DNA from: Lojkania enalia
Lineage: Eukaryota > Ascomycota > Dothideomycetes > Pleosporales
DNA: 64,000 nt
Direction: 5' to 3'
Assembly (NCBI GenBank): GCA_010094045.1
Contig: ML986644.1
Coordinates: 71,687-135,686, forward strand
In this document: in pieces, positions 1 through 12,584 of the stretch
Layout of the letters: the number at the start of each line of letters is the position of its first letter
Position numbering within the stretch: position 1 is the first letter of the stretch
Notes under the pieces: generated by a model
Databases searched by the model: none
What the model was told of the DNA's origin: nothing
What the model saw: the letters and a program-made list of their open reading frames with translations, nothing else
Program-made: the position numbers and the translations under genes

Positions 1-1618
1 GCTAATATATTGCTACTACCCTAATGTAGACGATATTTTCACCCGTAAGCATCATTACTAAAGACTGGAGAAATTGCTTCCAGGATTTAAGGCATCTCAT
101 CTACAAGGAAATTGGGCCCTCTTCCATCGATGCCAACTGCTCATACCACAATTATTGTCGCGTATCAGGCAGCACCAATTGCTGAGAGAAATATTAATGT
201 ATTGAAGGAGGGTAAGTGGCCTGCCTGGTCAGAGGCTGGTAGTGGCGAGATTACGTAGGCCTGATAAAACAGGCTGGCTATAATATGATAGTAGAAACAC
301 GTGACAAAATCTAATGACGGGATGAACTTGAACTTCAAAACTAGGCGAAGCTCAAGTCTAATCTATGCTATTCAAAGAAAAGTAGCTAAATAGTCTATAT
401 TTTGGGTTTTGGGCTGCCAGTTTGATTAGACGGCATGAGAATTCATCTTTGACGTCGATGAGAGCCTTCTGCTTGTCTCAACACCTTGGACGGACAATGT
501 CTGGGACGTAAAATCTGAGGAAATTTGCAAGCAGAACATAAACATGAAAAGGGAGAGCACTTAGATGCAACGCTCTCATGACAAATCACTGCTTCTTAGA
601 GTCGAGTCACGCATAGTTCATATTCACAAAGGGGACACCGCAATGTATCACCATAAAAGATATTTTATTTTCCGAGCACTGAGACACACTAAGTATGCGG
701 ACCAACGTTATATATTGTCACTGAACTATCGAGCAATGCACCAGAATGCGTTAGGGGCTTAATATACACCTGCAATTCACGCTTCATGATTTGTGGTATA
801 GAGTTGGGAACTAGTTATTCGAATACTGACCCTTCCAAGGGTTTTCGTTATGAGCTTTTGTCAGTAGGCAGCATAAAGGATTCTTCTGCGAGTTACGTTC
901 AATATGCTGGACTCCAGGGCATAGCCCCAACGATCAAGACGATTATTGGATGCTATAGCAACAATCTCGTATTTATCAACTACTAGTCTTGAGTATGCAC
1001 TCGGGAGGTGCGTAGCAAGTCCAGCGATTGTATAAAACAGTTCTTTCTCCCCTAATACTGGCTTTTCCTAACGACACTCCCTTCGATAACCATTAATGGG
1101 GAGGGGATGCCTTTAGGTCCAAGGAATGGTAAGCTAGCAATTATCGTAGGACTTTTAAAATTGTAGAAAATATAGTCCGCTTTTCTAAACCTGTTAACCC
1201 ATAAATATTTTTGACTTCCCTTAAACATCAGTCGCTTTTTTAGCGATACGCGCCGACACCATAGTCAGAAAGCCGGAAGAACACAATTTGCATGCATTTT
1301 AGATTGACCACCTTCGTAAGCATAAATCATTGGGTCTAGAGGAAAAGATGAGGCCCTATGGGGTGCAGAAATATCAGCCTTCGCGATCCTCATCATAAAA
1401 TGAGTGATCTAGAGTGTGTTGGATTGATTAAGAGCAAGCGAACGGGGCTTGGGGGCCAAAAGAGCAACCGCTTCGCGAATCTGCTAAATGGCCCCCAGCA
1501 TCTAGGCATGTCTTTTCGCATTCGATCCTTCATCTCAGCAAACGCGGCAAATCTAGAAAGAGTGCAGTCCCTTCCAAGGCCCTGTAAGTTATTCGAGAAT
1601 AATTACTCTATTTCCACT
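1..1618. other. AT-rich region without a supported gene
   Basis: Short open frames at 565-762 and 786-986 have no recognisable domain, splice context or protein-like composition. The stretch looks like decayed non-coding DNA. I see no terminal repeats or RNA gene. Confidence 0.4.
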
Positions 1619-2884
1619 ATGCCACGCCAAGCTCTTCCAATTACCCACCTCCTGACTCGGCTCCCCCACCTTCGCACAATCTTCCTTTCATCCCTTGCCC
1701 TTAGCATAACTGCTGCCTGCTATCTTGTATACTCTATCCTCTTCGAATGTGCGCTTCCCATACGCCGCGCATATTATCTCGAAACCGAGTATCTCTACAA
1801 ACTTGGTGCTGCCGATGCCGCAGAATTCCTGCAGTTTAATTCGCCAAACGCGAATGGACTGCAGAATCCGAGCCGTGTACGGGCCTTGATACAAGACATT
1901 CCACAATTGCATTATTGGAGAATCCCCACGACTGAGACATATGATGAATTGCTAGGATTGTATTTTGACGGTCTGGGCTGGGGAGAGTACAAAAATAAAG
2001 AGTACTGGATCTATTTCGGCGGCACACCGGAAGGAGGGTCCAACCCTACAGCATACGCAGATTCCAAGGACCGAAATTCTATCGTTTTTGAGCATCGATA
2101 TAAGAAGCACTCGTGCACAGATCCCCCGCATATCTGTGACTCGTTCAACAGAGCCTTCGACCGCATTTCAGAGCGCTGGCATGCCACAACCCGCTCAGGG
2201 AAAGGACACCTAGGTTCCTCCCAGGCACAACTTCGTTTCGTCGACTGCGATGTCAGCCCGCTTCTCTGCGGATCCACCTGGGGCTTTGGTGTGTCCCCCG
2301 TCATGTTGGTGCATTTAAAGATCGGCTCTGAATGTGATTGGAGTATCGGGGTCGAACGATGTCCCGTTACCTGGCGGCTCATCGGCCTGCCAATTCGCGA
2401 GGCTCCTTGGACACGAAAGGTTCGAATTCAACTCGGTAACGGAGCCAGCACAGTTGTTCCCGCATTTCCAGATGCGGAAGAGCAGATGTGGGCACTCATG
2501 GCACATGAGGGTGCCGAAGAAGGCCTTCGATACTATCCTACGGTACATAGGGAAGGCGTTTGGAATCTTTTGATCATGGTCAACCCAGTAGAAGGCGAAA
2601 TGCGGGCTCAGTACTCATACAAGCGTGGACTCGAGTATTGGGCCTTTTTTCGAAGCGTCATGGATCATCCATTTGGGTGGCCGCGAGAAGTATTAATTAG
2701 GTGTTATCTAGAGAGATGGCTGGACTCACTTCTAAGATGGTGGGATGGTCCACCTCAAGTGGCAACTCCGCGGTGGTGTGCAGGTATCGAGGAAGAGCAA
2801 GAGCGAAGGAATCGCAAGGTCAATGCTTTCACGAATCTTGTCAATAATCATGGCATCGATCCGAGACAAATATTCATAGCATAA
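1619..2884 (+). CDS. Hypothetical single-pass membrane or secreted protein
   Basis: This single-exon open frame encodes 421 residues from the ATG at 1619. The frame is open further upstream to an ATG at 1358, but that leader is low in protein-like character. The 1619 start puts a hydrophobic segment at about residues 19-41, as expected for a signal anchor or signal peptide, so I prefer it. The rest is soluble-looking and rich in Trp, Tyr and Cys. It includes a cysteine pair in the motif DCDVSPLLCGSTWGF near the middle and a charged C-terminus. I recognise no catalytic motif and give no function. The family may be a fungal secreted or membrane protein of unknown role. It sits in a gene-poor stretch, and about 250 nt downstream begins a degenerate region with weak resemblance to part of this protein. 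Confidence 0.6.
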   Translation: MPRQALPITHLLTRLPHLRTIFLSSLALSITAACYLVYSILFECALPIRRAYYLETEYLYKLGAADAAEFLQFNSPNANGLQNPSRVRALIQDIPQLHYWRIPTTETYDELLGLYFDGLGWGEYKNKEYWIYFGGTPEGGSNPTAYADSKDRNSIVFEHRYKKHSCTDPPHICDSFNRAFDRISERWHATTRSGKGHLGSSQAQLRFVDCDVSPLLCGSTWGFGVSPVMLVHLKIGSECDWSIGVERCPVTWRLIGLPIREAPWTRKVRIQLGNGASTVVPAFPDAEEQMWALMAHEGAEEGLRYYPTVHREGVWNLLIMVNPVEGEMRAQYSYKRGLEYWAFFRSVMDHPFGWPREVLIRCYLERWLDSLLRWWDGPPQVATPRWCAGIEEEQERRNRKVNAFTNLVNNHGIDPRQIFIA

Positions 2885-4273
2885 ATTTTCGATTGGCCCC
2901 GTCGTACTGTCAATCAATTGACCATTCCCTAGAATCTTTCCCGGATGGATCTCATTAGACACATATAGACAATGGCATCGGATACAAGTAAACGTAGTCG
3001 AGGGTCTGTTAGACCTTGACGCGTTCTAGGAGCCTTGCGTGAATTTTCTGTTGACTTGAAAAGATCCTCAATTATGTAATCCTAGTCTTAGATCTGCAAT
3101 GGAGATTATCGTCATTCTTGAACTATCGTCCCCTTACTTCTATGCTTTCCGCTAAAAGCGCCACCGTATCACCGAAACAGATGCCTACACCGAAATAGCC
3201 TCTCCCCTGTCTACCGTCTTCAACAATCTTAGTAGTGCCGACGGTCAAAGGGCATCGTGCCTTGTGGCGCCCTTACCGACTTCTATTGAACAGGCTATCA
3301 ATTCTCATCAATCCTGTCCAATATCAACCAATCGCTACTACCAGCCGCTAATTTCAATATAGAGTGGGAAAACGTTTACCGCAAACTCAGCAAGCCGACG
3401 TTTGATCAATTGCTCGATAAACGAGTGGAAATTCGGTTGATAGGACTGCTGAGAAACCCTGAGGGCATCCAAGGTCCATATATAGTACTCATGGGTACCA
3501 GCAAAGGTTATTCATGTGATCCGCTTTTCTTTAAGGCAGACACTGCAGCGCGGGGGGACCACCGCCATTAGTGGGATGAGGAGGAAATTTGCCAAACTTA
3601 TAATTAGTTTTGTCCCACGGTAAGTATTTCTTCCGGAAGGAACTCCGTTCGCTGTTCGACAGGAAGGCACGAGGATAGAAAATTTAAAGCGAGCCCAGAA
3701 TACCGCCACTCTCACCGCACCATCTTTAACAGACTTGTAAGGCATACAATAATTATAGACTGGCTCAGTCCGAAATTTACCGTCGGCAAGGATAGACTAA
3801 CAGTTATCTATGTGAAGAGGTTAAGCTACCGGCTATTCATCGTTTGTGGTAGGGTGACAACAATAGTTCGTTAGCAGCGCTCCTATCTCTCTCCAGACAC
3901 AAGGGCCAGATATGGTCATTGGTAGTAGTACCAATGGTCATAGCATAGAGCAAGAGCTACGAGAGGGACAGCCGAACCGATAGCGGCCGGCCCAGAGATC
4001 GTGCAATATGCGATACATACGGGCGCTACGGTCGGCAGTAGAACTATAGATAGCACGTCAGATGATTCTAGAAAACTTGAGGCATAGGCTCAATTAAATG
4101 CTAATCATATTTGGTAACTTCATAATGCAGGTAGAGTAGCTTGAGAATATTCTCAACATACTCATGGCCGGAGATGTATCAATGAGTACTAGAAGATACT
4201 TGACGCTATCTAAGATTGTCGAGTTCGTGGATTTCAAGTATTCCACATTGTTCCCCGTCCATGGTCTATCGTT
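2885..4273. other. Degenerate intergenic region with possible gene relic
   Basis: No intact frame is supported. Around 3370-3510 the plus strand can be read as a short protein-like stretch with TFDQLL followed about 24 residues later by PYIVLMGT. This loosely echoes TYDELL and YWIYFGGT in the gene at 1619-2884. Stops interrupt the surrounding frames. It may be a decayed paralogue, but the match is short. Confidence 0.2.
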
Positions 4274-6316
4274 TCACTCGATTGGTGCCACCTCCACCTG
4301 CTTGCTTTGCATCTTTTCGTCTACATGTGCCTCCTGTGCGTGCTGATGCGGAATTACAGTACGGCCTCCCTTCGAGGTAAGAACCCCTCCTGTGAAGCCA
4401 CCCTTGCTAAAGAGCAAAGGTATATCTTCCAATGTAATGCCCTTTGTCTCAGGATAGAAGCAGTAGACCATAGGGATAAAGGCAGCGTTGAGCACGGCGA
4501 AGATGATAAAAGTTCGCCAGCCGATGTTATCTACGGATATGGTGTTAGAATCAATGAATAAGGATAATATCACCATTTTGGAGTGGCTTCAAGAAGTTAC
4601 AGGCAAAGTAATGGACAGGAGGATCCAAGCTTACGAATCAGGTAGACTACGCGTGAGGATCAAGAACGGACAAAGCAGAAGCGGAAGAGAAGAATAAACT
4701 TACCAAATGATATGGGCGTAATTTTAACAACAACAAAAACGAACATCCAGTTCCAGCCAGATGCAATGGCTTGCATCTTTGTCCGTGTTCTTGTTGTGCT
4801 GACTTCAGACGGGTAAAACCATGGCACTGGTAGCTAGAGTTAAGTCAGTATTAGTACGATATTGGAAATTAATTAAAGAGTTCCCTTCGTGCAAATTTCT
4901 ACCACTTCGGTTTGGAGAGCACTTAGATCATTTAGGTGGAAAAAGAAAATGGTGCTTACCCATCCAATTCCATAAACAAGTTGAAAGAGAAATATAAAGG
5001 CAGTCGCTCCGTAGGCAGGCCCTGTCGTTCCCAATGATAGGAGAATAGTAACCATAACGAAACAGAAGCATAGCCCAGCGGTGCAAGCCATGAGCAATGT
5101 TCTACGCCCAAATCGGTCCATTAGCAGTACCGGAATAGCCGAACCTACAAGATAGGTACACTGGGCAGCGCCACCTAAGATCAACGACAGGTTTCGGCTT
5201 AGGTGCATGCTGTCCTGGAATATTACGGGCGCGTAGTAGTTAATCATATTGCTACCAGAAAATTGCTGACCAAGCTGAATTGAGATGATGATGAGAAGCC
5301 GTCGCAAATTCTGTGTTTCGCCCCAGGCGAAAAGCTCCTTGAAGTGGAATGGTCCCCCTTTTTGTTCTTCTTCCAAGCCAATACGTATGTCCAAAATCGT
5401 AGTGTTGATTGCCGGATCATCTTCATTCTTGTCCTCAAGTGCCGCTGTGACGCTTCGCGCTTCTTCGTAGCGATCGTGTTGCACGAGCCAGCGGGGCGTC
5501 TCAGGCAGGCCTATAACCTGGAGAACAAGTAAAATGGCGAAAATAGCTTGAAAAGCAAGGGGAAATCGCCACTGGAGGGATGATTCAGTGAAACTGGTAC
5601 CGTAATCCATCCTAGAGCAACTATCAGCAAAACGCTACTGGAATGACGTATTTTTAGTCTTGGTTTTTCCTAGAAACCAAATCTTTACAGCATATACAGC
5701 AAAGAACAATTCATGATAATATGGCAAGTCAGGAGCCAACCGAGTATAGTAAGTGGAAGGAGCTACGTACCAATATGCGATAACGACTCCTAGAATCGTG
5801 ACAGTTCCTTGAAGGGTCAAAAGTGCACCACGATATGAAGCCGGCGCGCATTCTGTGAGATACACTGGTGCAGTAGAGGAATTCATGCCATTGCCAATCC
5901 CAGTTACGATCCGTCCGACAATCAGCTGGGCTATAGTCGTGGACGAAGCCAATACGGCCGCTCCAACAATCATTATACTGCCTCCTGTAATTAGCATCGT
6001 CCGCCGACCGAATCTCTCGCCGACGAAATAACAAATAATGCTGCCGACAACACAGCCGATATCGTAGAGGGCTGTAATATTCCCTTGCATGTCAGGGTCA
6101 GGTCTGTTGAAATCGCGCCCGAACCGATTTTCCGCCCCGATGATACCCGCCATAACACCTGACTCGCTGTTATTTCCCTCGACCTTTACGACCTTTTCGT
6201 CACTTGTTGCAATGCTCACCTTGGTCAAAGCCAAGCAGCAAGAAAGCCTGGCAGGCCGCTGCTGTGACCGCAAATATCAGCGTCTTGCCACGGAAATTAT
6301 GCTTCCACAAATACAT
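4274..6316 (-). CDS. MFS sugar transporter (sugar porter family)
   Basis: Model: complement of 4274-4530, 4704-4833, 4960-5611, 5771-6158 and 6220-6316, giving 507 residues, the usual length for fungal sugar porters. It is a plasma-membrane proton-coupled permease of the sugar/quinate/lactose group with 12 expected transmembrane helices. Family motifs are in order: FGYDQ-like LLGFDQGVMAG after helix 1, GERFGRR in the first intracellular loop, PETPRWL near residue 197, GQQFSG in helix 7, DRFGRR in loop 8-9, and PETKG near residue 449. All four introns have GT-AG ends. The splice joining Trp-Met-Asp-Tyr-Gly-Thr at 5771/5611 restores a well-conserved motif. The substrate cannot be told from sequence. 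The C-terminus is short and hydrophilic. About 2 kb of AT-rich sequence lies upstream with no gene. Confidence 0.9.
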
Positions 6317-8363
6317 CTTGAAATTTTGGGCACAAGAATAATATTGATAAAGAAAAAAACCCTCTTGCGGTGATGTCCGCCATCATATATAATTTTCCCC
6401 AGATTTAGCATCTTGGCGCTTCTCTAGATTTCCGGGGTTGATTTCGGGGTAAATGGGACCGAAACGCGGGGATCGACGGGGCTGATGTGGGGACAAAGCG
6501 CCACTATTTTTTAGATATTGATCTAAAGAATCTTGGCAAAAATTATTCACGATTCAAGATCATGGCATCGTGAAGTTAAAATAGGAATTTCCCATAGACG
6601 CTAGGCGAACTAATGATAATGGGCGCCTACCTAATCATGCACTTGCTGCGCCAGCATCCTAGTGCAGCCCTCGTGTCTCTCGCATTTGTATTAGGGCCAT
6701 GCGCGTAGGTTCAATCATTGTATAGCATTCGATGACACGAGAATACGAATGCATGAACGTTTCAGCCCCGAAATTGGGGATGATTAATAATATTTAGATC
6801 TTGAATGCCCATAGTTGTGGTCGCACCGATAGACTAAACTTGTCGCTTTACGATTATAGCGCCTCGACGCAATGGTGGAGGTGTTGGAAGCAGCAATAGT
6901 GGAAGTAATTCTGCTTCGTGCAATTTAGACTACTCATGCTCCACGTATATATAGTGCATCTACAGCAACTGCTACAATAGCTTCTATTTTAACAGTAGAC
7001 TTTATGGTAAATCGGTTCCTTTTGTGGTGAGAGGCGAATCTTGTCTCAGGGAGGAAGATGAGGAACTGAACTGATTGATTGAGGATGGCCAGCGGGCCAT
7101 ATTTATGTACATAGAAAAAGGGGTATATCAGCTGATATCCAGCGTGATATCGTACGACGATAGCTGATACTACTCGGCAGACTTGCCAAAATTCCCATCA
7201 CACCTTTTACTATTTGGAGTTTAGCCCTAATCGTCTATTTTTAATTTCTCTCAAGCGGAAAAACCAAAGCACTATGGCTGCAGCTTGCGATGAGCCCAAT
7301 TTTGGCCAGCTTTATCTTCTTGTACGTTTTCAACGGTTATCAGTTTGAATAATTCGTTGTCGTCCTTCTACAGTGCAGTTCTATGCCCTACCTCATAAAC
7401 GTTTACCAATGAGTAAAATAAGAAACATTCCCTAGGAGGGTATTGGGATGCTTTCGGCAACCTATGCTATACTAAACATTATATATTCGATCGTAGACAT
7501 TTACCCACAAAGAAACTCAACGGCTTTATGGATACATGAGACCGACGACTCGGAGATCATAATTTCAGTTTAGTGTATACAAGAAATAAGGTTCACGAGC
7601 TAAAAATGGCCAGCAATAGTATTACTAGCCTGAATCTTGTATAGTATCAGGACAGGTGATTAGGAGAATAATGTTAGTTTATGTGAATAGAGGATCAAGG
7701 CTATTTATACTGTCTGTCCTAGTATTGCGTGATATCAGGGGTAGTCCTTAATAGGGATCGTACGATATATATAACCTTACAAATATGTATTACGTCATGC
7801 CCGGAGCATATGATATTCTCCTCGACGGTGATAATCTACATAATAGAGCGATTCAGCTTAATATTTGCGTCATAGCAGACTTTCCAGCTGCGACATCGGC
7901 CGTTATTATTAGGGATAGGACGATTATAGTATAGAGAAAGAACAGCCATGCTGCTCGAGAGCTGGCAAGCCGAAATCTACCCCATGATGCACGGGAATGC
8001 TAGCAGGAAGGTTGAAATGTCCTCCGCTGTTGCAAGACTTTAGTTTCTACAGCATTTAGAGTGATGGCCACTACACATCACGTGCTCCGGAATTGGGGGG
8101 TTTAACCAATGACTCTGAACTGTGGGAGGACTAGATGGAATCATATCTATTTCTGGGTACCACTACAAACATCACTACGCCGTCAGGGCTTTTACAAAGA
8201 TTATTGTGCTACAGTAAATGAGTTTCCAGTGATAAAAACCATCATAGAACGCCTCCGGATAATTCTGACATTTTTTTGTGGTCATTTATCTGTTTAAACT
8301 ACGAAGATAGGCTGCATATCAATTGCTAATTGAACCACATACTAGCTATTAATTGATTATAAA
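6317..8363. other. AT-rich gene-free region
   Basis: About 2 kb with no credible frame. It contains short palindromic or inverted segments such as TATCAGCTGATATC near 7126-7139, with a related GATATCGTACGACGATAGCTGA stretch just after it, and a second GATCGTACGATATATA near 7757. These hint at remnants of a small inverted-repeat element, but no clear ends or target duplication were identified. Confidence 0.3.
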
Positions 8364-10450
8364 CTAGAAACGATCGCATAGGCCCAAAGCTTTAAGCATA
8401 TGTGCATCCCAACGCTTCCAAGCTATTTTTTGTGCAAGCTCCATATCCTGTTCGTGTTTTACATTGAAATCAGCTGGATTGTATTGGACGAGGAGTTTCG
8501 CGCATTCTACGTTCCCGGCCTCTACAGCCAAAACAAGGGGGGTCTTCCCCTCATGGTCCCTTGCTTTCGCATCTACTTTGATCACAGTAGTTGTGCCAGT
8601 GGAAGCCTCGAACTGATTAAGGTTAAGAAGAAACCTTACCACCTTCGCATTGCCTTGCCTTGCCGCTTCTGCAAGGGGTCTGAATCCGTACTTATCCTGC
8701 TCAGAAACTTCTGCCCCACCTCGTACCAAACATATCATGATAGGATAGTTGGAAATTTTTGCAGCATACCAAAAAGGAGATCGCCCCCTGTTATCCGGAA
8801 TGTTCACCACTTGTTGCGATTGTCGCGGAACAAGCACCTTTTGGAGATAGGACATAAGGTCCCGGACAATGTATATATTGCCGCGATATACTGCAAGGGA
8901 CAATGCAGTACTTCCAAATTTGTCTTGGCGCATGAGTCCTCCGAGTTCCCGCCGAGCAAAGTACTCGACTATGGATCTATGTCCATATAGAGATGCCCAC
9001 ATGAGGGCAGAACGACCGGCCCGATCCTTGTATTCGCTAGAAGCTTGGTTTAGCTTACGCCAGAGCATTAGGCAAATACTTGCACGGCCGCTAATTGCTG
9101 CAACATGAAGCGGTGCTAATCCATTCATTGCCCGCTGCTCAACATCTGCTCCTGACGCGATTAGGTGCGCCACAAGATTTATGTTGTCGTTTTGACATTC
9201 CAAGTATAGTGCTGTCCGCTGCAAGGTATCACTGTGTCGAGCGTGCTCTGCCGGCCATTTTGGATTTAGACCAGCATCCGCCAGAATATGAGAGACTGAG
9301 CGTCCAAGGCAATCTTGCAACCCAACGCTTTCCACATGTTCAGCGATGGTGGGGATTCTTAATAGTTTGCTTGGTATGAACGCTTGACTTCGATGTAACG
9401 GTTGGGGGGTATGTGGTAATAATTCTCCCGATTTCAACGCCTTACCAAAATTCAAGAGAAAATGATTTCGGCAATAGGCCAGTCGGGTAGATTCAGAGCG
9501 TGTGAGATGGGGCCTCTCGAGAAGTTTCTTGATTTGCAATACATGTGCAAACCCATGGTGACCTAGTTGACAAAACATCTCGATGTCTTCATTCGTCCGT
9601 TGAGACCCGTCTTTTTCCGTCCCCCAGTTGAGGTCTCGCCGATTGTAGTCCGGTCGTAAAGCAGCCAACGCATAGGATAATAACTCGCCGGCACCGCTAT
9701 TGAGAATGTGGGCATCGAGGATCCTAGAAAACCTCTTATAGTCATTGAAGACCTGGCCTAGATCCGGTAAACGCTCTGTAGGACGTATTTGGATTGGATC
9801 ATAGCAAAACGGCTTTATCATACCGATCCCGAGAGCCTTCAACTCCTCCAGTGCCATGAGCAAAAGAGAATGCAATCCAAGGAGTATTAACCTGAGCCTT
9901 ATTAGTATAAGTTGCCTAGTTCTATTTGCGGGAGAGACCAACAGGTCATGGGTCTTGTCAGTTGTTAGAGGTTCAAGTCCCTTCGAAAAAGAGTAGTGCT
10001 GATAGACTCCTGGAGTTTTGTCGTCTTGCCTATCAGTATACTTCTGTTTAAATGCTGGGCTTGCCAACCCCCCTGAGATAGGGATATGTTGCTTGGGAGC
10101 CAGTGGAGGACATTCAGCCGTACGATTGGAGGACACTGGGGCTTCCGTAGAACGAATTGCCACAGCTTTTGCTAGTCTGCTTTCAGAACACGGAAGCCCC
10201 TTCTCTAAACAGCGGGTACATTTTTCGCCTGGCCATTGACGATCAGCTGGAAGGCACTAGACGTTATTAGTTTCTGTTGCTAATTTTATCCGCTGGGTCT
10301 GTCTTTCTCGTCATCGAAACTTGGCCTTACCTTCTGTTTTGCAGCCCGACAATATGAGCACATCACTCTATTGAGACGATATCGGGGCCTCCGGGCTCGT
10401 TGCTGCGTTAATCGATCATTTGCCACTCCGTCAACATATTGTGAGAACAT
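8364..10450 (-). CDS. Zn2Cys6 DNA-binding domain fused to ankyrin repeats
   Basis: Model: complement of 8364-10256 and 10331-10450, 670 residues, with one 74-nt intron. Exon 1 ends inside the zinc cluster. Joining at the acceptor before 10256 gives six cysteines at about 31, 34, 41, 53, 56 and 63 with spacing C-x2-C-x6-C-x11-C-x2-C-x6-C, a complete Gal4-type Zn2Cys6 cluster with basic residues between the second and third cysteines. The middle (about 70-350) has no clear domain. From about residue 360 to the end there are at least six ankyrin-like repeats, with signatures such as GLAPLHVAAISG, GRSALMWASLYGH, GSTALSLAVYRGN and GKTPLVLAVEAGN. The fungal transcription-factor middle-homology domain seems absent. 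It is probably a nuclear regulator or scaffold; that role is inferred. The start is the first ATG in the upstream frame giving a compact N-terminus and is less certain. Confidence 0.75.
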
Positions 10451-11315
10451 CTCGGCGTGAACAAGACTTTGGTACCTACCACAGGAAAGAGTAATATTAG
10501 GGAAAGTGGGGGAGAGCTCTATAACTGACAGCTGCATGAGGACAAGAGGCCAATCCCGGCGTAACGGTACGAAGATACCAACTGCATGTATGTTGCACAA
10601 TACTTGGCACATCACGCATCTTAAGCCAATGATGCGACTCTCGCACTATGCTAGCCAATTGCGCAAAAAAGAAAGATGCGGTTCGTGCCTACCTTTCCCC
10701 GTCCCGGATCCCCCTCACTTTTTTCGGCCCTGACTGCAGCTTCAGGGGTGGAAAGGGAAACGAGAAAATGACATCTCGTCTTTCAAGAGTCACATATTGA
10801 TCAGCCAATCGCGCAATGCGGATATGGAACTTCTCCTGAGCGTGGTTCCGGCTGTGTTTCCGGGAATACAAACACATTCGAGACCCACCCGCATCAGCCA
10901 GTAGCGCATCAATCGCACTCCTTCCGGTATTTTCCTCATGGAAGGCGCAGCTTGAAGTGGACGCTTTGCCCCACAGCCTCTTCACCGGGGGAGGGGGGGC
11001 TGGCGCGGGACCGCACCTTTAAAAAAGCTGAAGCTCCACTAGAGTAAGGTCTGCCCAATACCGTGTGATAACTTGAGGTATGTAAGTAAAACTTTCCCAC
11101 TTGATTTCATAATTAGAAGTACATTCGGAAAGTCTACTTGTGGTATTAATTTTGGGTTACCGCAGATGCCTACTTTATGATATTTTGCTAAACAGTTTGA
11201 ATATTGAGTCAGTGTGTACTAGTGCGTAATACCTTGCAAAGCCAACATATCTGATTAATACTATGTTAGCAACGTAAATCAATTCTATACTATCGAATTC
11301 CAGGACATTTGCGAC

Positions 11316-11504
11316 ATGGTGGCTTGGCGCCGTTCCGAATCAGCCTCACCAATTCAGAATTTGGCGTTGGGGTTAGTGGGGGCCGTTTTAGCATTCTCGA
11401 CTCTTACCGTTGCCATCATGCACTATCGAAAGCGCCATGCTCACGCATACGTGTACGAACTTGGGACACTTGATGTCGAGGCATGTACACCTACGTCGGT
11501 GTGA
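11316..11504 (+). CDS. Possible small single-pass membrane protein
   Basis: A 62-residue frame with a polar N-terminus, one hydrophobic segment at about residues 16-35 (NLALGLVGAVLAFSTLTVAI) and a His/Arg/Tyr-rich tail. This is the layout of a small tail- or signal-anchored membrane protein. There is no intron and no homologue I can name. Its isolation in a gene-poor region and short length leave real doubt that it is expressed. Confidence 0.3.
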   Translation: MVAWRRSESASPIQNLALGLVGAVLAFSTLTVAIMHYRKRHAHAYVYELGTLDVEACTPTSV

Positions 11505-12584
11505 AGTGAAGACTTCGAAGGCACTGACAAGTGAACAGAGCCAGAGTGCACTAAGCGAGGTCGACGGAACGGAAAGTGCTAATGAACAAGATTGAGGCTC
11601 GAAGGTCTGACAGGAAAGGCTATCACGTGATTTTTTCGTTCACGTGGAGTCCCAACTTAAGGGGGTGATCATGCCTGATATTATTATCGAGAACACGAGC
11701 TTTCTACAATAGGGCAACTCAAACAATTAATAAGTGACATCTTTTAGGCGAAATTGCATTAGATCATCCTTTACATCCCTACGTCTCATAGCAAAGCTAC
11801 TGCCCTTGTTCTCCCATTGCCCACATTACTTTACTATTAAACGCTCATACAGACAGCATGATCTCTTACTCACCGGCAACAGATCTGGACTTAATCCAAG
11901 TATCTGCCTTACCTTCTCATATTCCAAAATCCACGTACTGCTGTCTACATCCCATCTCTTCGACAATAAATATCACCCAATTGGATAATCACGTAATTGC
12001 TCAATTTAGAATAGCATCCTCCCCGCTCAATGAACGCCATTAGCTCCTCTCAATATCTCCAATTTCAAGCGAGACATGACCAACCAAGCAAGTGCCTAAC
12101 TACAGGACCACGAGGCCTCCTTCTCTTCGGCACCGCCCCTCCATCTCGTCGACGCGCTGCCCCGAGGCCTAAAACCTGTATCTCAACAAGAACAGCATTC
12201 ATCATAAAACCATGTGATGCAATCAAAGCCGATCTAAAGACGCAGTATATAATCAGAACGAGCAAAACCACGGCGACGCGCCCTTTACCGCATCGCGTGC
12301 TCGCCCTGTGGGCCCGCCTCCGTGTAGATGGCCTGTTCCTCACTCGCCACAGTCCTCCATCTCCCACCAGCCACATGCGCATCCCAAACACCGCAACAAC
12401 GCCATTGACGTGCCAGGTCCATTCGCAATGCCACATATTCCATCCAGCATCCTTGTAGCTGTCAACTCGTTATCTCCAAGCACCTTGCTCGACCTCGCCA
12501 CAGCCCAAGACGGAAGGAAAACCAAGACGTCGCGCTGCAAGAGACATCGCAGAAATCATGCACGCAAATGTAGTACAATACTTG

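Noticed and set aside
1358..1618. Upstream extension of the first gene to an ATG at 1358
   Set aside because: The extra 87 residues look non-conserved and would bury the signal-anchor segment inside the protein.
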